From Pegea sp. RAD2-039 (lineage: Eukaryota > Chordata > Thaliacea > Salpida > Salpidae), in assembly GCA_034620365.1 (NCBI GenBank), contig JAQGEQ010000201.1, forward strand, positions 1-64,000: a stretch of 64,000 nt of DNA, given 5' to 3'. A model generated the notes under the pieces. It saw nothing but the letters and a program-made list of their open reading frames with translations. It did no database searches and was not told the origin of the DNA. Positions 1 through 11,530 of this stretch are shown here, piece after piece (the stretch's first letter is position 1; each line of letters starts with the position of its first letter). The position numbers and the translations under genes are program-made.

Positions 1-2113
1 ACGACCTCTTCAAGTACTTCGACTTGATCCAACAATTTGCTATCATGTCATTGTCAGATAAATTAATTAATTGTTTGAAAAGACCAAATACAAGCCCTTT
101 CTTGTCGACAACCATCATCGACCAGCTGATTAACGACCTCTTCATGTACTTCGACTTGATCCAACAATTTGCCATCATATCATCGTCAGATAAATTAATT
201 GATTGTTTGAAAAGAACAAATACAAGTCCTTTCTTGTCGACAACCATCATCGACCAGCTGATTAACGACCTCTTCAAGTACTTCGACTTGATCCAACAAT
301 TTGCTATCATGTCATTGTCAGATAAATTAATTGATCGTTTGAAAAGACCAAATACAAGCCCTTTCTTGTCGACAACCATCATCGACCAGCTGAATGACGA
401 CCTCTTCAAGTACTTCGACTTGATCCAACAATTTGCTATCATCTCATCGTCAGATAAATTAATTGATCGTTTGAAAAGACCAAATACAAGCCTTTTCTTG
501 TCGACAACCATCATTGATCAGCTGATTAACGACCTCTTCAAGTACTTCGACTTGATCCAACAATTTGCTATCATCTCATCGTCAGATAAATTAATTGATC
601 GTTTGAAAAGACCAAATACAAGCCTTTTCTTGTCGACAACCATCATTGATCAGCTGATTAACGACCTCTTCAAGTACTTCGACTTGATCCAACAATTTGC
701 TATCATGTCATCGTCAGATAAATTAATTGATCGTTTGAAAAGACCAAATACAAGACCTTTCTTGTCGACAACCTTCATCAACCAGCTGATTAACGACCTC
801 TTCACGTACTTCGACTTGATCCAACAATTTGCCATCATATCATCGTCAGATAAATTAATTGATCGTTTGAAAAGAACAAATACAAGCCCTTTCATGTCGA
901 CAACCATCATCGACCAGCTGATTAACGACCTCTTCATGTACTTCGACTTGATCCAACAATTTGCTATCATCTCATCGTCAGATAAATTAATTGATCGTTT
1001 GAAAAGACCAAATACAAGCCTTTTCTTGTCGACAACCATCATTGATCAGCTGATTAACGACCTCTTCAAGTACTTCGACTTGATCCAACAATTTGCTATC
1101 ATCTCATCGTCAGATAAATTAATTGATCGTTTGAAAAGACCAAATACAAGCCCTTTCTTGTCGACAACCATCATTGACCAGCTGATTAACGACCTCTTCA
1201 AGTACTTCGACTTGATCCAACAATTTGCTATCATGTCATCGTCAGATAAATTAATTGATCGTTTGAAAAGACCAAATACAAGCCCTTTCTTGTCGACAAC
1301 CATCATCGACCAGCTGATTAACGACCTCTTCAAGTACTTCGACTTGATCCAACAATTTGCTATCATGTCATCGTCAGATAAATTAATTGATCGTTTGAAA
1401 AGACCAAATACAAGCCCTTTCTTGTCGACAACCATCATCGACCAGCTGAATGACGACCTCTTCAAGTACTTCGACTTGATCCAACAATTTGCTATCATCT
1501 CATCGTCAGATAAATTAATTGATCGTTTGAAAAGACCAAATACAAGCCTTTTCTTGTCGACAACCATCATTGATCAGCTGATTAACGACCTCTTCAAGTA
1601 CTTCGACTTGATCCAACAATTTGCCATCATGCCATCGTCAGATAAGTTAATTGATCATTTGAAAAGACCAAATACAAGCCTTTTCTTGTCGACAACCATC
1701 ATCAACCAGCTGATTGACGACCTCTTCACGTACTTTGAATTGATCAAACATTTTGCCATCATGTCATCGTCAGATAAATTAATTGATCGTTTGAAAAGAC
1801 CAAATACAAGTTTTTTCAGGTGGACAACCATCATCAACCAGCTGATTAACGACCTCTTCAAGTACTTCGACTTGATCCAACATTTTGCTATCATGTCATC
1901 GTTAGATAAATTAATTGATCATTTGAAAAGACCAAATACAAGCCTCTTCTTGTCGACAACCATCATCGACCAGCTGATTAACGACCTCTTCAAGTACTTC
2001 GACTTGATCTAACAATTTGCCATCATGATATCGTCAGATAAGTTAATTGATCGTTTGAAAAGACCAAATACAAGCCTTTTCAGGTTGACAACCATCATCG
2101 ACCAGCTGATTAA
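1..2113. repeat. 132-bp satellite array, about 16 monomers, cut by left window edge
   Basis: Phrase TCGACTTGAT recurs at 19, 151, 283, 415 and so on to 1999, exactly every 132 bp. Monomers are nearly identical in the middle and more diverged in the last three or four, as expected at the edge of a satellite. Because 132 is divisible by three, the plus strand stays open as a 44-residue repeat from 24 to 2012, and the minus strand is also open for up to 174 codons. Differences between copies fall on all codon positions and mostly change the residue, so I read this as non-coding. A variant with AATGACGAC at 393 and 1449 (8 monomers apart) hints at partial higher-order structure. Confidence 0.93.
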
Positions 2114-3530
2114 AGAACTTTTTACAGACATCAAAAATGTGACGATTTTTTTTGTTTTATAATATTTTCTGTTTTTTCACAAAGAATTTGAAAATTAGAA
2201 GAGTTTTTTAGCTTAGGTTAACTTTTTAGTTGTATTTTGCTTTCCCACGGGAAAAACAAGCAAATTATCTTTAATAGTGTATGTAAAACTGTAAAATATT
2301 TTTGATAAAAATATTCATTTTGTATGTACTTCTTGTTAATATGAACGATTGTTTAGTGCAGATTATAGATGTTCACTAATAGCCACATTTAATCAAAATA
2401 TATTAAAATTTTGAATACAAACAAACTTATTTACTAAGACCTAATAAATTGCTAATTGAACATTGAATATAATTGAACATTGTAATATGTGACAAATTTT
2501 GCAGTTGTTATAGAGAGAAAATATCTCAAAATGTAGAATACTTTAATGAATTGACAAAAAAACTAGCCAAAGGAAGTTTTGTTACTACCGGATTAGTACA
2601 AAAAAAATTTATATACAGTTGTAAAAGAAAATAAATAACAGCATCAGATGATTTTATGCAGCCTGTAATTGATGACTTAAATTTTGAATGCCTTAGTTCA
2701 TCTGGAGAGAAAGATTTAGAGACCAACACTGATGATTACAATGTCTTTTGTCAAGTTATGATGAATAAATTACAAATAGTAGTAAGATTCAAATTTACTG
2801 CAATTTTCTATAGCATAGAAAACACTAAAAGATGACTTTTCCATTATAGCTTGTTGCTGAAGCATTGTGATCAGAACTTTTCAACAAATTTAACCAAAAC
2901 TTGTTTAATAAAAATATCTTTAAAATATTTTGTTCTTTCAGCAGCAGATATGTGTTGATGCTAAGCGCTCGTCTTCGTCTATTACTTACCATAGATATAT
3001 GGCAGTATAAAAAATCAACGAAAAACTTTTGTTTGTAAAGAAATTTTTGCAATGAATTCCTTTTGATCTTAATGTTATTCGATGTGCTTGAGAAATGGTT
3101 GAGACAATTAAAATTTTGAAATATTAAGTTTTAAATATTTTCTTAACAATTGTTTAATATGATTAAATGAGTAATTCTAGCTGAAACTTTGTTTCACTAC
3201 AACTTTGATCTCTTTTTGTATTTCACAAGCATTTAAACATTATAAAAACTAGCAGGAAAGTATTACGGGAAGATTACGTTATTTATGAAGTTAAAGTATT
3301 TGCAAAAAAATACTTTTAAGAATATAACTTGAAATTTTGAATGCAACAAAAAGAGTTTTTCTATAATCTACATTCAGTCGCATCCGTTACGTAAGTCAAT
3401 TTGAATGTCTTAAAAGTTAAATGTATAAAATTGAGAGAAGAATTTTTTTAACATCATATTTAAATATCTTGAAAACAAAGAAAGTGAGAAAGTTGAAACA
3501 ACTTAATAAAAAAATATATTTTGGTTGGTG
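2114..3530. other. AT-rich spacer, no gene recognised
   Basis: Short open stretches exist at 2526-2729 and 2825-3052 on the minus strand, but neither shows a known domain, splice structure or plausible start. No RNA gene or mobile element seen. Confidence 0.6.
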
Positions 3531-4322
3531 TCAAATCGATTTGCTCCTTACTTTCCGATGAATAACAGAAAAAGATTGAATATTAGGGTGATGAGATTTC
3601 CACTTCTGTAAATCACGATTTATTATCGACATCTCTTTATAACTTTTCGATTGCCTTTCTCGACGATATTTTTTGTAATCTTTGAGCCATTTAAGTATGA
3701 TGGAAGGACTTTTATCCTTCAATCCCTGAGCTGCATTTAGCAAGTGATAAGCGACCCCCAAGCCCATGAGAGCAGCTGACAGGCCAACAACAGTAGGGAC
3801 AGCTCCAAGGTTCGGAGGTGGCAACGTGGCAACTTCAATTCGATCTTTTATGCAAAGTTTAGGAGATGAGAGACTACAGGAAACTCGAATGAGGGTTTTA
3901 TTAAAAAGTATAGTACATCCACAATCACTTTTACATCCTATATTGATGACCGGAAGTTGATAGGAAGCGTTGTAAAATGTATTATCTGACCAAACACCAA
4001 ACTCCTCTTTCCAAGTGAGACCAATTTTGAAATAACTTTGTCTGCAACTTTGAATAGCTGAAGTGACTTCTTCCAATAATTCTTTATTCTTGATTGGAAT
4101 CAAAATTGCTGATCTATCCACACAGTAAAGTGAAATTGAAGATGTAAAAAGAGAGTTTAAAGGTTCGACTAACAAAGTCACATCTTCCAATTCAATCACT
4201 TCTTTGCATTGATCTATTTGCTTTGGTAAACTAACTTTATGTTGAAGTAAACTGACGTTGAAAGGACTACTTGAAATCAACTCGATAACTAGATTATAGA
4301 TTAAAAAACTAGCTAAAAGCAT
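3531..4322 (-). CDS. Single-exon type I membrane protein, C-type-lectin-like ectodomain
   Basis: A 263-residue uninterrupted ORF starting with ATG. Residues 1-20 form a hydrophobic signal peptide. Residues about 64-158 look like a degenerate C-type lectin fold: cysteines at 67 and 93, the stretch KIGLTW...GVWSDNTFYNAS, then a cluster of cysteines ending in SPKLCI. The EPN/QPD and WND calcium-ligand motifs are absent, so sugar binding by the classical route is unlikely. A transmembrane segment follows (about 176-198), then a basic tail of about 65 residues rich in K, R and S with no recognised motif. Membership of the lectin-like fold is my inference from spacing and aromatic residues. An intronless gene is unusual beside its intron-rich neighbours and could be a retrocopy or a lineage-specific receptor. 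Confidence 0.72.
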   Translation of the reverse strand: MLLASFLIYNLVIELISSSPFNVSLLQHKVSLPKQIDQCKEVIELEDVTLLVEPLNSLFTSSISLYCVDRSAILIPIKNKELLEEVTSAIQSCRQSYFKIGLTWKEEFGVWSDNTFYNASYQLPVINIGCKSDCGCTILFNKTLIRVSCSLSSPKLCIKDRIEVATLPPPNLGAVPTVVGLSAALMGLGVAYHLLNAAQGLKDKSPSIILKWLKDYKKYRRERQSKSYKEMSIINRDLQKWKSHHPNIQSFSVIHRKVRSKSI

Positions 4323-5097
4323 TTTAGGCTTAGTTTTACTTTCACTTCTTTTATCTATAATAAAGAATTTTTCTTACGTATTTGCAACCCTTTGTAGCTT
4401 GGTTATCTCATTCAATTGTTTATAGTTCAGTTTCTACACAACAGCACAAGAACAATCAAATGCAATGACGTTCATTGCGATAGTCAGATTTAAACATTTT
4501 CTTATTAATAAAAAAATAGCTCTATAAGACAATACTTCAACATATCTCTTGTGATTTTTGGATTTTGCTTTATAAATGAACTGCCTGAAATAAATATTAG
4601 TTTCAAAAGGTTACATACACAAACTGCGAAAAAACAGTTAAAAAGCTTTATTTTAAAGCTTCTTTTTCTAACCTGAATATTTATCTATGTTGTTAAAACA
4701 AAGTTGAAATTTCAAAAAATATTATAATGCTTAAACTTATATCATTAGAAATGACAAATATTAACTCATTGATAAGTAATTATTTGCACATTACATAGTT
4801 GTCTCATCTATTGTTTTAGTTAAAAAGTTTATGTCGGCGGCCTTTTGCTTAAAATCAAAAAGTTTTAATTGTAAACTGGCTTAGTCTGATTTTTGAAAAA
4901 ATTGACCAAATTAGCTTTGACACAAGCTGCCTACTGTAAACTTTTGAAATTGAAATTGAAACACAATGAAATTGAAGTATAAATTTTTTTATTATTCTAC
5001 AATATTTACAAAAGTTGCTTTCAAATTAAAGACTCAAAACGATTGTTTATAAAGTAAAAGTAAAGTATTTTTGAAACGAACAAATTGATTTCCAAAT
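4323..5097. other. Spacer between lectin-like gene and PLA2
   Basis: AT-rich sequence. It should hold the promoter of the lectin-like gene and the 3'UTR of the phospholipase gene. I see no further gene or repeat. Confidence 0.55.
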
Positions 5098-6024
5098 TCA
5101 GTTTTTAAAGATCGCGCTGTTTCCTTGGAAGCACATTCCTCGCGTAAACACTTTAACAAATCTTTCATTCCACTTATCCTCGTGTTTCTTCAAGCAATTA
5201 GCTACTTGAGCATCACACTCACACAAGCTCTTCTTAATATGCTTCTGAAAAGCTGAAAATGTTTTCTATGGTTTATTAGGTAACAGAATAAAATAATTTT
5301 TTGTTTTGGACTTACGACAAATCACTTCATTATTCAAACATTTGTATTCATAATGAGAAGAAATAAAAGCAGAAAAAATTTGTTGCTGATGAGTTTCTCT
5401 CCATTTATGATAGCACATATCATGATCAAAACAACATCTGAAAACTTTCTGTTTAGGCTAAAGTTCAACTCATTAAATGTTCATTAAAAAGTTAAAAACA
5501 AACTGGAAAAATTGAAAATGGAATCAAATAGAGCAAAATTTATGAAATTTCAATAGCTAACTTATCAATATCATCAATAGGATCCCCAGAACCTCCACGA
5601 CCGCAATAACATCCATAATCTGTGTATCTGCGATGCCCGTATGAAGAAAGAAGACTTTTAACGCCATGAGTACAATCGACCATTTTCGCCAAGTTTAATA
5701 AACTGCGTTTTTTTCTTACCTAAAACAAAATTTGCGTTAATTAAATTGATCAAATTTTTTTTAATTTCTTTGTAATAGTCTAACAGTCTTTCTAGGCGTT
5801 TTAAAACATATCTATTAATCAGACGGTTAGAACATTAAATTATTTTCAACATTTTTCAATATTTTTCAACTAAGTATAGTAGTTTTACTAATAAAAAAAT
5901 TAAAAAAAACTTTTGTAATTCAATAATTATGACTGAAATCTTTGATTTCACTATTTACCTTAACTGAAGTAACTAAAAATATCTGCATCAGAACAAATAA
6001 AGATAAGATAACGAATGTCCTCAT
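5098..6024 (-). CDS. Secreted phospholipase A2, four exons
   Basis: Exons on the minus strand are 5959-6024, 5562-5719, 5316-5437 and 5098-5252. All junctions are GT-AG and keep frame, giving 166 residues. Exon 1 is a signal peptide ending at residue 22. A basic RKKR site follows at about 24-27 and suggests a short propeptide. The calcium loop YGCYCGRGGSGDP and the catalytic CCFDHDMCY with its His-Asp pair are intact and split by intron 2. Further cysteines (YKCLNNEVIC, LCECDAQVANCL) fit the disulfide core of the group I/II/V/X-type secreted enzymes, which hydrolyse the sn-2 ester of phospholipids in a calcium-dependent way. The protein would act outside the cell in digestion, venom or immune defence; which one is not decided by sequence. 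The exons are too short to show as one long ORF. Confidence 0.93.
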
Positions 6025-7139
6025 TGTTGCTTTTTTAGTCAAAAGTGATGAAAACACAATCTTTTATTTAAAAATTTCTTAAAGTGGCCATTTTTGGCAC
6101 ATCTGATAACTTCATGTAGTTCTATTGAATAAATTTGCTGCTGAATTTTGATTTCAATGTAACTATTATCTAACTAAAAAATCAAAAGATGAAACAATAA
6201 CAATATCTTAAATTTAGCAAACGCTTAGAAATATTTATTTGCGATATTTTTGTTGAAATCTTACCAAACTTAAGTAAAACTGAGGTATTTACTGAATCAC
6301 TTATATAAGTTAATTGATAAGTTTATATCATTTATAAAATTCTATAAGTTTTGTGGTCAGCAACAATTTCAAATTTAGTTATAAGATTTTAGTTTGCTCA
6401 AATAAATACTTTTAGAAGAAAAGTTTTAATACTTTTAATTTTTTCTCGCCCAAATAATCTAAAATATTTGTTTAGAACATATCCCAAAAGAAATACAAAA
6501 GCTAAAAATTACCTTCTTTTCATTAATTTATAATTACTACTTAAAATATGTACTGATAAAAAACACTGACAAGAAATGAAAAATCTAATTATAAAGTTTT
6601 ACCGATAAAGGTCGACAGTAATTTTCAAATGGAAAAAAAATGATTTTTGATTCATATAAACTTAAATAAGTTTTGAATTTTAAAAGACAACCTTTTAATT
6701 AGGCCAAAATGTTCTTTAAAAAATTAAGAAGCTTGTTATGAGCTGAACCAACTAAACATAGCGAAATATTTTAATCTATGTTAGAAAGGTTGACTTTTCC
6801 TAACAAGTAAAGGGGAATATTTTTAACATAGTATTACCAATAACATTGCAGATAGGTTTAGATATGTTTTGAGACGTTAGAAGATACAACAGAATCTGAT
6901 TTTATATTCTAAATAAATAAGGTCAACACAAATAAACTATATTTGTTCAATTTACATAAGGTCTGTTTTTTTAGTAATTCATATTATTTAATTTCAATTT
7001 GTTTAAAAATTATAGTTAAATTTTTGAATTATAAATCTAGGGAACTTTAAAAAAATGATAAACATAACTATAATATCATTCTATATTTAACAAAAAAAAC
7101 TAAAATTTATTATATTTAATAAAAACAGTTTTAAAGCCG
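6025..7139. other. AT-rich spacer upstream of PLA2
   Basis: No gene, RNA gene or clear repeat recognised. Presumably contains the PLA2 promoter near 6030-6200. Confidence 0.55.
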
Positions 7140-7585
7140 AGGGGTTAATTTTTCATAAAAGAGAAAAATCTTCTTAATTTATTGCTGCTGGAAAATTTTA
7201 CTTTGCTTCGGCCGCAAACGGGCATGTATGTATAAACAAAACGCAGCATATATGTGCCAAGGCAGAAGCTATCCAGTAGTTGCCCATGTAGTAGGATTCC
7301 ACTCTCTACGCTAGCCTGGTTATGCAGCGGAACAGGCAGACTGATGCAGCTACGCCCAGCTGGCGTCGCAGGAGCTGCCAAAACGATACTGGGTACAGCA
7401 ACAAACTACCTACGAGACTCCAACTCCAGCTTTAAACTCGTAGTTTTGCATCTCCTAGAAGTGTTTTCATTTTATTAGACTCACAGTTTCTACCCGGGCT
7501 TCTTATATGTGTCCAACTGGGATCAGACCCGGAACCACCTGCCAGGTAAGCAGGTATGGTAACCGCTTCGCTACACAAGTGAGGA
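7140..7585 (-). mobile_element. tRNA-derived SINE
   Basis: A block clearly richer in GC than its surroundings. Read on the minus strand from about 7585, it begins with a tRNA-like head: an A-box-like TAGCGAAGCGG (near 7570) and a B-box-like GGGTCTGATCCC (near 7530), separated by about 35 nt as in a tRNA promoter. A unique body of about 300 bp follows and runs into AT-rich DNA near 7140. There is no protein-coding signal; open stretches on both strands (7145-7381, 7254-7478) are incidental. I do not recognise the body family. RNA polymerase III transcription is inferred from the boxes. Confidence 0.75.
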
Positions 7586-8547
7586 GAATTTTACCTTAAA
7601 AGTGAATATTTTCAAATAAAATGATTGATAATAAAATCGCTAATTTAATTTCAAGAAATATCATTAAGAAATATTTTTAAGCTTGTTTCAGAAAGATATT
7701 ACCCATCAGTTTTATAAAGCTATTTAAACAATTTTAAGTTATTAAATTTAACTTTACAACAGTTTAAATCATTTAAGATGGTATTCAAAACATGTGTTAG
7801 TTTAATAATAAGTTGTTTATATATTTTTATCTTAATGCAAGAAAACAGCTAAAGCAATTTGTTTTAGTAATCTTAGCCATTACCGATAGCCTTTTTAATA
7901 CATTTTTAAGGCTTTTGTGAGATACGCCAAAATAACGAAAACTGAGTAATAAATTGTCGTCGAATGTAAACAAAATTAAGTCAGTTAACAAAAAAATGCT
8001 TATCAAAAAAAGTTGTAAAATAAATACTCAAAAATACTCTTTAAGAGCTGTGAAATAAATAACTGTAACGTCAATATTTTTTTCTTTTACTATTTTAAAT
8101 TATAAAACTTTATATCAATCATAGTATCAATATAAATTTGTTTAGTTTAATTAAAATTTTATTTTTATTTGGTTGTTAAAGATATTTTCTTAAAGATCAC
8201 TTTTTAATTTTTTTAAACATAATTATTTATAAATTAAAGCTTTTTAATATCATATAATTAATATTTTTTATTTTTTTGAGTTCTGAATTTGTTTAATTAA
8301 TTTATTGAACTGTTATGTTACTCTCATTTTTTTCATACTTCTTATTTTTTCAGATTAAATAAAAGTTTTTTCATTTTATTTATTTACCAAATCTTCTTTA
8401 AAATATAAAGATAAATAAAAATTGAAATGAAATAACTTAAAAAATTTTAATAATCCATCCTATTTATTAAGATTTAAAAAAAATAAATACATTAAAAAAA
8501 ACTTTTCTAGATCATAAAATTGATATTTTTAGATTTTGTTTTTTGGA
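7586..8547. other. Spacer and putative 5' region of zinc-finger gene
   Basis: Very AT-rich. A possible splice acceptor (TTTTTAG) lies at about 8526-8532, 15 nt before the zinc-finger ATG. Nothing else recognised. Confidence 0.5.
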
Positions 8548-11213
8548 ATGTCGTCTTTTCATCAACAACAAACTTTTCATCAAGATATTGAACCTCTCCC
8601 CCATCTTTCTGGGATTTTATTTTCAGAAGATGAATTATTCTCTACATCATCTTTTCCATTTACAGATACACAAGTTTGTGTGTTGACAACTTTTGATGAA
8701 GCTCATTCCGGTGAAGTAAATCAAAAATCAGGTTGTTAAAAATTAGAAAATAATTTTAAATTTTGAATTAAATAAATTTTAAACAAAACAATATTAGTAA
8801 AAAATAATAAAAAGGTCTTAAGTATCATTTAGAAAGAATAAAAACACTGCAGAGGTATAATAAAATATAAAATGTGAATCAAAATTATAATTTTATAAAA
8901 TAGGTAAAGAAAATTACTTTTTGAAGAAATTATATTTTTTAGAAGTTTGAACTAAAATAACTTTTTGAAATTTTTGGTTTATAAATTTAATTAAATCATT
9001 TTTGATTTTATTTTGTTTAATATATTGATCATTCAATATTGATACAAAGTTATTAAAACTGTTTTATTTAAGCTTTTTATAAACATTTTAAAATTAAATA
9101 AATTTTATCAAATATTTTTATTAATAAATTATTAATTGCTCGATTTGAAATATAAATTATGATATTTATAACTTATTTATTAAACTAACTTAAAACATTT
9201 TTTTATAATAATTTTTAAGTAAACCCTTAATAAAATATAAACTTTTTTTACATAGATGGTGGAAGCTTAAAAAGTGATGGAAAAGAAGAAATTGGTAACT
9301 ACAAAAAAATTTAAGTATTTTCATTTTCTTTGTAATGTTTTTAGGAACAAAACGAACAAAAAGAAAAAGTTTAAAAGAAAAAATTTCAAAAATCAAAAAT
9401 CATAAAAAGTAAATTTTAACAAATTCTAAGTTCTTTGATTTGAGGAAATCTTTTTCAGCAATGAAACAACCTTACAATTTGGATTATGTAGATTATGTCA
9501 CGTGGTTTACGAAAGTCAACAACATCAATCAGAACATATTCATTCACCATCTCATCTTCTTAATGAAGAGGTTTGTAATCTGCTGATGTGTTAACATTCG
9601 AGATCTGACGACGTCATCACTACAGGCTGACAGAGGAACAAATAATGATATATTGAATTCAGAAGAAACAAAATTTGGAATAATTTTGCTTCCAGCAACT
9701 TGTAAAGATTGCTCGAAAAGTTTTAGTAAAAAAAGAGAATTTTTGACCCACTACAGAAGAGTTCATTCAGGACTAAAACCTTATTCCTGTATAAGATGCG
9801 AGGAAAAGTTTTTTAGAAGATGCGATCTTCTATCACATCTACGTTCACACTTCGGTTAGTGACGTTATAGTTGCTGATGACGTCATATGACTCCAGACTT
9901 TGTTGCTAGGGTTACAAACATTCAATTGTCGTGAATGTGATCGAAGTTTTAATCAACGTGATAAGTTGATGGCTCATTTAGTTAATCAACATCAATATTC
10001 AGATGATCGGCTTCGCAAGTTTAAATGTGAAGTAAGTGAACGTTTCATGACGTCATACACGCGCTGATGACGTCACAAACTCGCTGATGAGGTCATATAC
10101 TTGTTGATAAATTGGTTTTTCTACAGAAATGTCGTAAAATGTTTATGACGAAAAAGGAATTAGAAAATCATTTTAAGGTACACACAGGATTTAAAAGCTT
10201 TCAATGTGAAGATTGTGAGAAGAAATTTACATCACAATATTCACTTCAATGTCATCTTCGCTTACATACTGGTTAGTCTCAATTTTCAGAAGTTTTAGAC
10301 TGAATATATATTTTTAGGTATTTTTCCTTACAAATGTGATGTTTGTGATTTTAAAACAAATCGTAAAAATGGATTAACAAGACACAAACGGATACATAAT
10401 GGTTCCCGACCTTTTAAATGTGATTATTGTAATTATTCATCAACTACGTCATCTGGTTTAAAACGTCATATGAACCAACATACAAACCATAAACCATTTC
10501 AATGTCCTTATTGTGATTACAAGTAGGTAGAAAGTTGTTTGGTTGTCACGCAGTTGTCATGTGATTGTCACGTGTCTAATGTAGTTGTCACGTGGCTGGT
10601 ATATTTTAATGAAAATTATTTTTAAGGTCGAATAATATTGAAAATATTCGAAAACATGTGAAGAAAACAAAGAAGCATGTTGGTTTAAAAGTTTACCCAT
10701 GTCGATTATGTTCCTATGCTTCTGATGTAGCTTCCGACTTCATCTCTCATATGAAAACTGTAAATATACAAATTTTACTTATTAATGACGTCACCAACTT
10801 GTGCACGACGTCACAGGAACACGGGATTGTCGAGGAGCAGGCAGCAAAATCTTCCGGTATTTTAAGATCTGAAGTAACAATTACTAAAACAACAGATGAT
10901 GAAGATCACTGTGATCGTTACTTTATTTCTGGTGCGTTGATGATGTCATGATTTTGTGATGACGTCTTCAACGATTTTAGGTCAACAACGAGCGATGACG
11001 TCACAACTAGTGTTTGATGACGTCAAAGCAGCTTCAACAATTAATGATCAAATGATTGAAGTAAACTTAATCAATGTGACGTCATTTCTTCAGCCTGGAA
11101 ATTCACCTCTAACATTGATAGTTGGTGGTGGTTACCATGACAACAATAAGGGTAGGTTGATGACGTCTCATTTCTAAAAAGATTTTTGATATTTTCTTGC
11201 AGATCGAAAATGA
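8548..11213 (+). CDS. C2H2 zinc-finger protein, 12 exons, about ten fingers
   Basis: Exons: 8548-8731, 9256-9294, 9345-9408, 9459-9570, 9626-9854, 9910-10031, 10127-10271, 10318-10522, 10627-10759, 10817-10931, 10981-11151, 11203-11213. All phases agree and give 509 residues. An acidic/serine N-terminus and a short lysine-rich stretch come first. Then come about ten C2H2 fingers, for example CKDCSKSF...HYRRVH, CEDCEKKF...HLRLH, CDVCDFKT...HKRIH and CRLCSYAS...HMKTEH. The last finger is completed only when the 57-nt intron at 10760-10816 is removed, which supports that junction. Linkers of HTG/HSG type show tandem DNA-binding fingers, so a nuclear DNA-binding regulator is inferred. The pattern resembles the CTCF/ZFP64 class of multi-finger factors, but I do not assign orthology. 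The start is the first ATG; a splice acceptor sits 15 nt upstream. Confidence 0.92.
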
Positions 11214-11284
11214 ATTTTCTTGAAAGTTTTTGTTGAAAGTTCTTTTGTTCAATTTTTCTGTTTTCATCAAAATAATTTTTAGAT

Positions 11285-11530
11285 TGATTCAAGCGTCGAA
11301 TGTCAGTTATTAATAGATCTTTGGCAAATTTTTAAGCCGTTTCTTGGTTCATTCTTCTTGCTATTAAGTTTCATCTCAATTATCACTGCCAAGTGGTTTG
11401 AGGTCGACCTCTTCTTCGCTTCCACGTTTGTGGATTAGCATTCCATCTAATTGGGACATAGGGACTTTTCAACGAAGACTAAAAGTATGTAAAGATTTGT
11501 AAAAGATTCAGAACTTCTGGAGGAGATTAG
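11285..11530 (+). mobile_element. 3' end of a LINE reverse-transcriptase ORF
   Basis: Frame at 11401 reads RSTSSSLPRLWISIPSNW followed by GTFQRRLK and a stop near 11501. This is the conserved C-terminal signature of many non-LTR retrotransposon polymerases (LPRLWNSLP...SFKRKLK type, as in CR1/Jockey/L2 groups). No upstream polymerase core is visible, so this is a 5'-truncated copy, the usual LINE outcome. Confidence 0.7.

Noticed and set aside
24-2012. A 662-codon frame as a repetitive protein gene
   Set aside because: Frame is a by-product of a 132-bp satellite: both strands are open, changes fall on all codon positions, and the array decays at its edge.
2526-3052. Two short minus-strand frames
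   Set aside because: No domain, no splice partners and no plausible start; likely chance in AT-rich DNA.
7145-7478. Small frames on both strands in the GC-rich block
   Set aside because: The block is explained by a tRNA-derived SINE.
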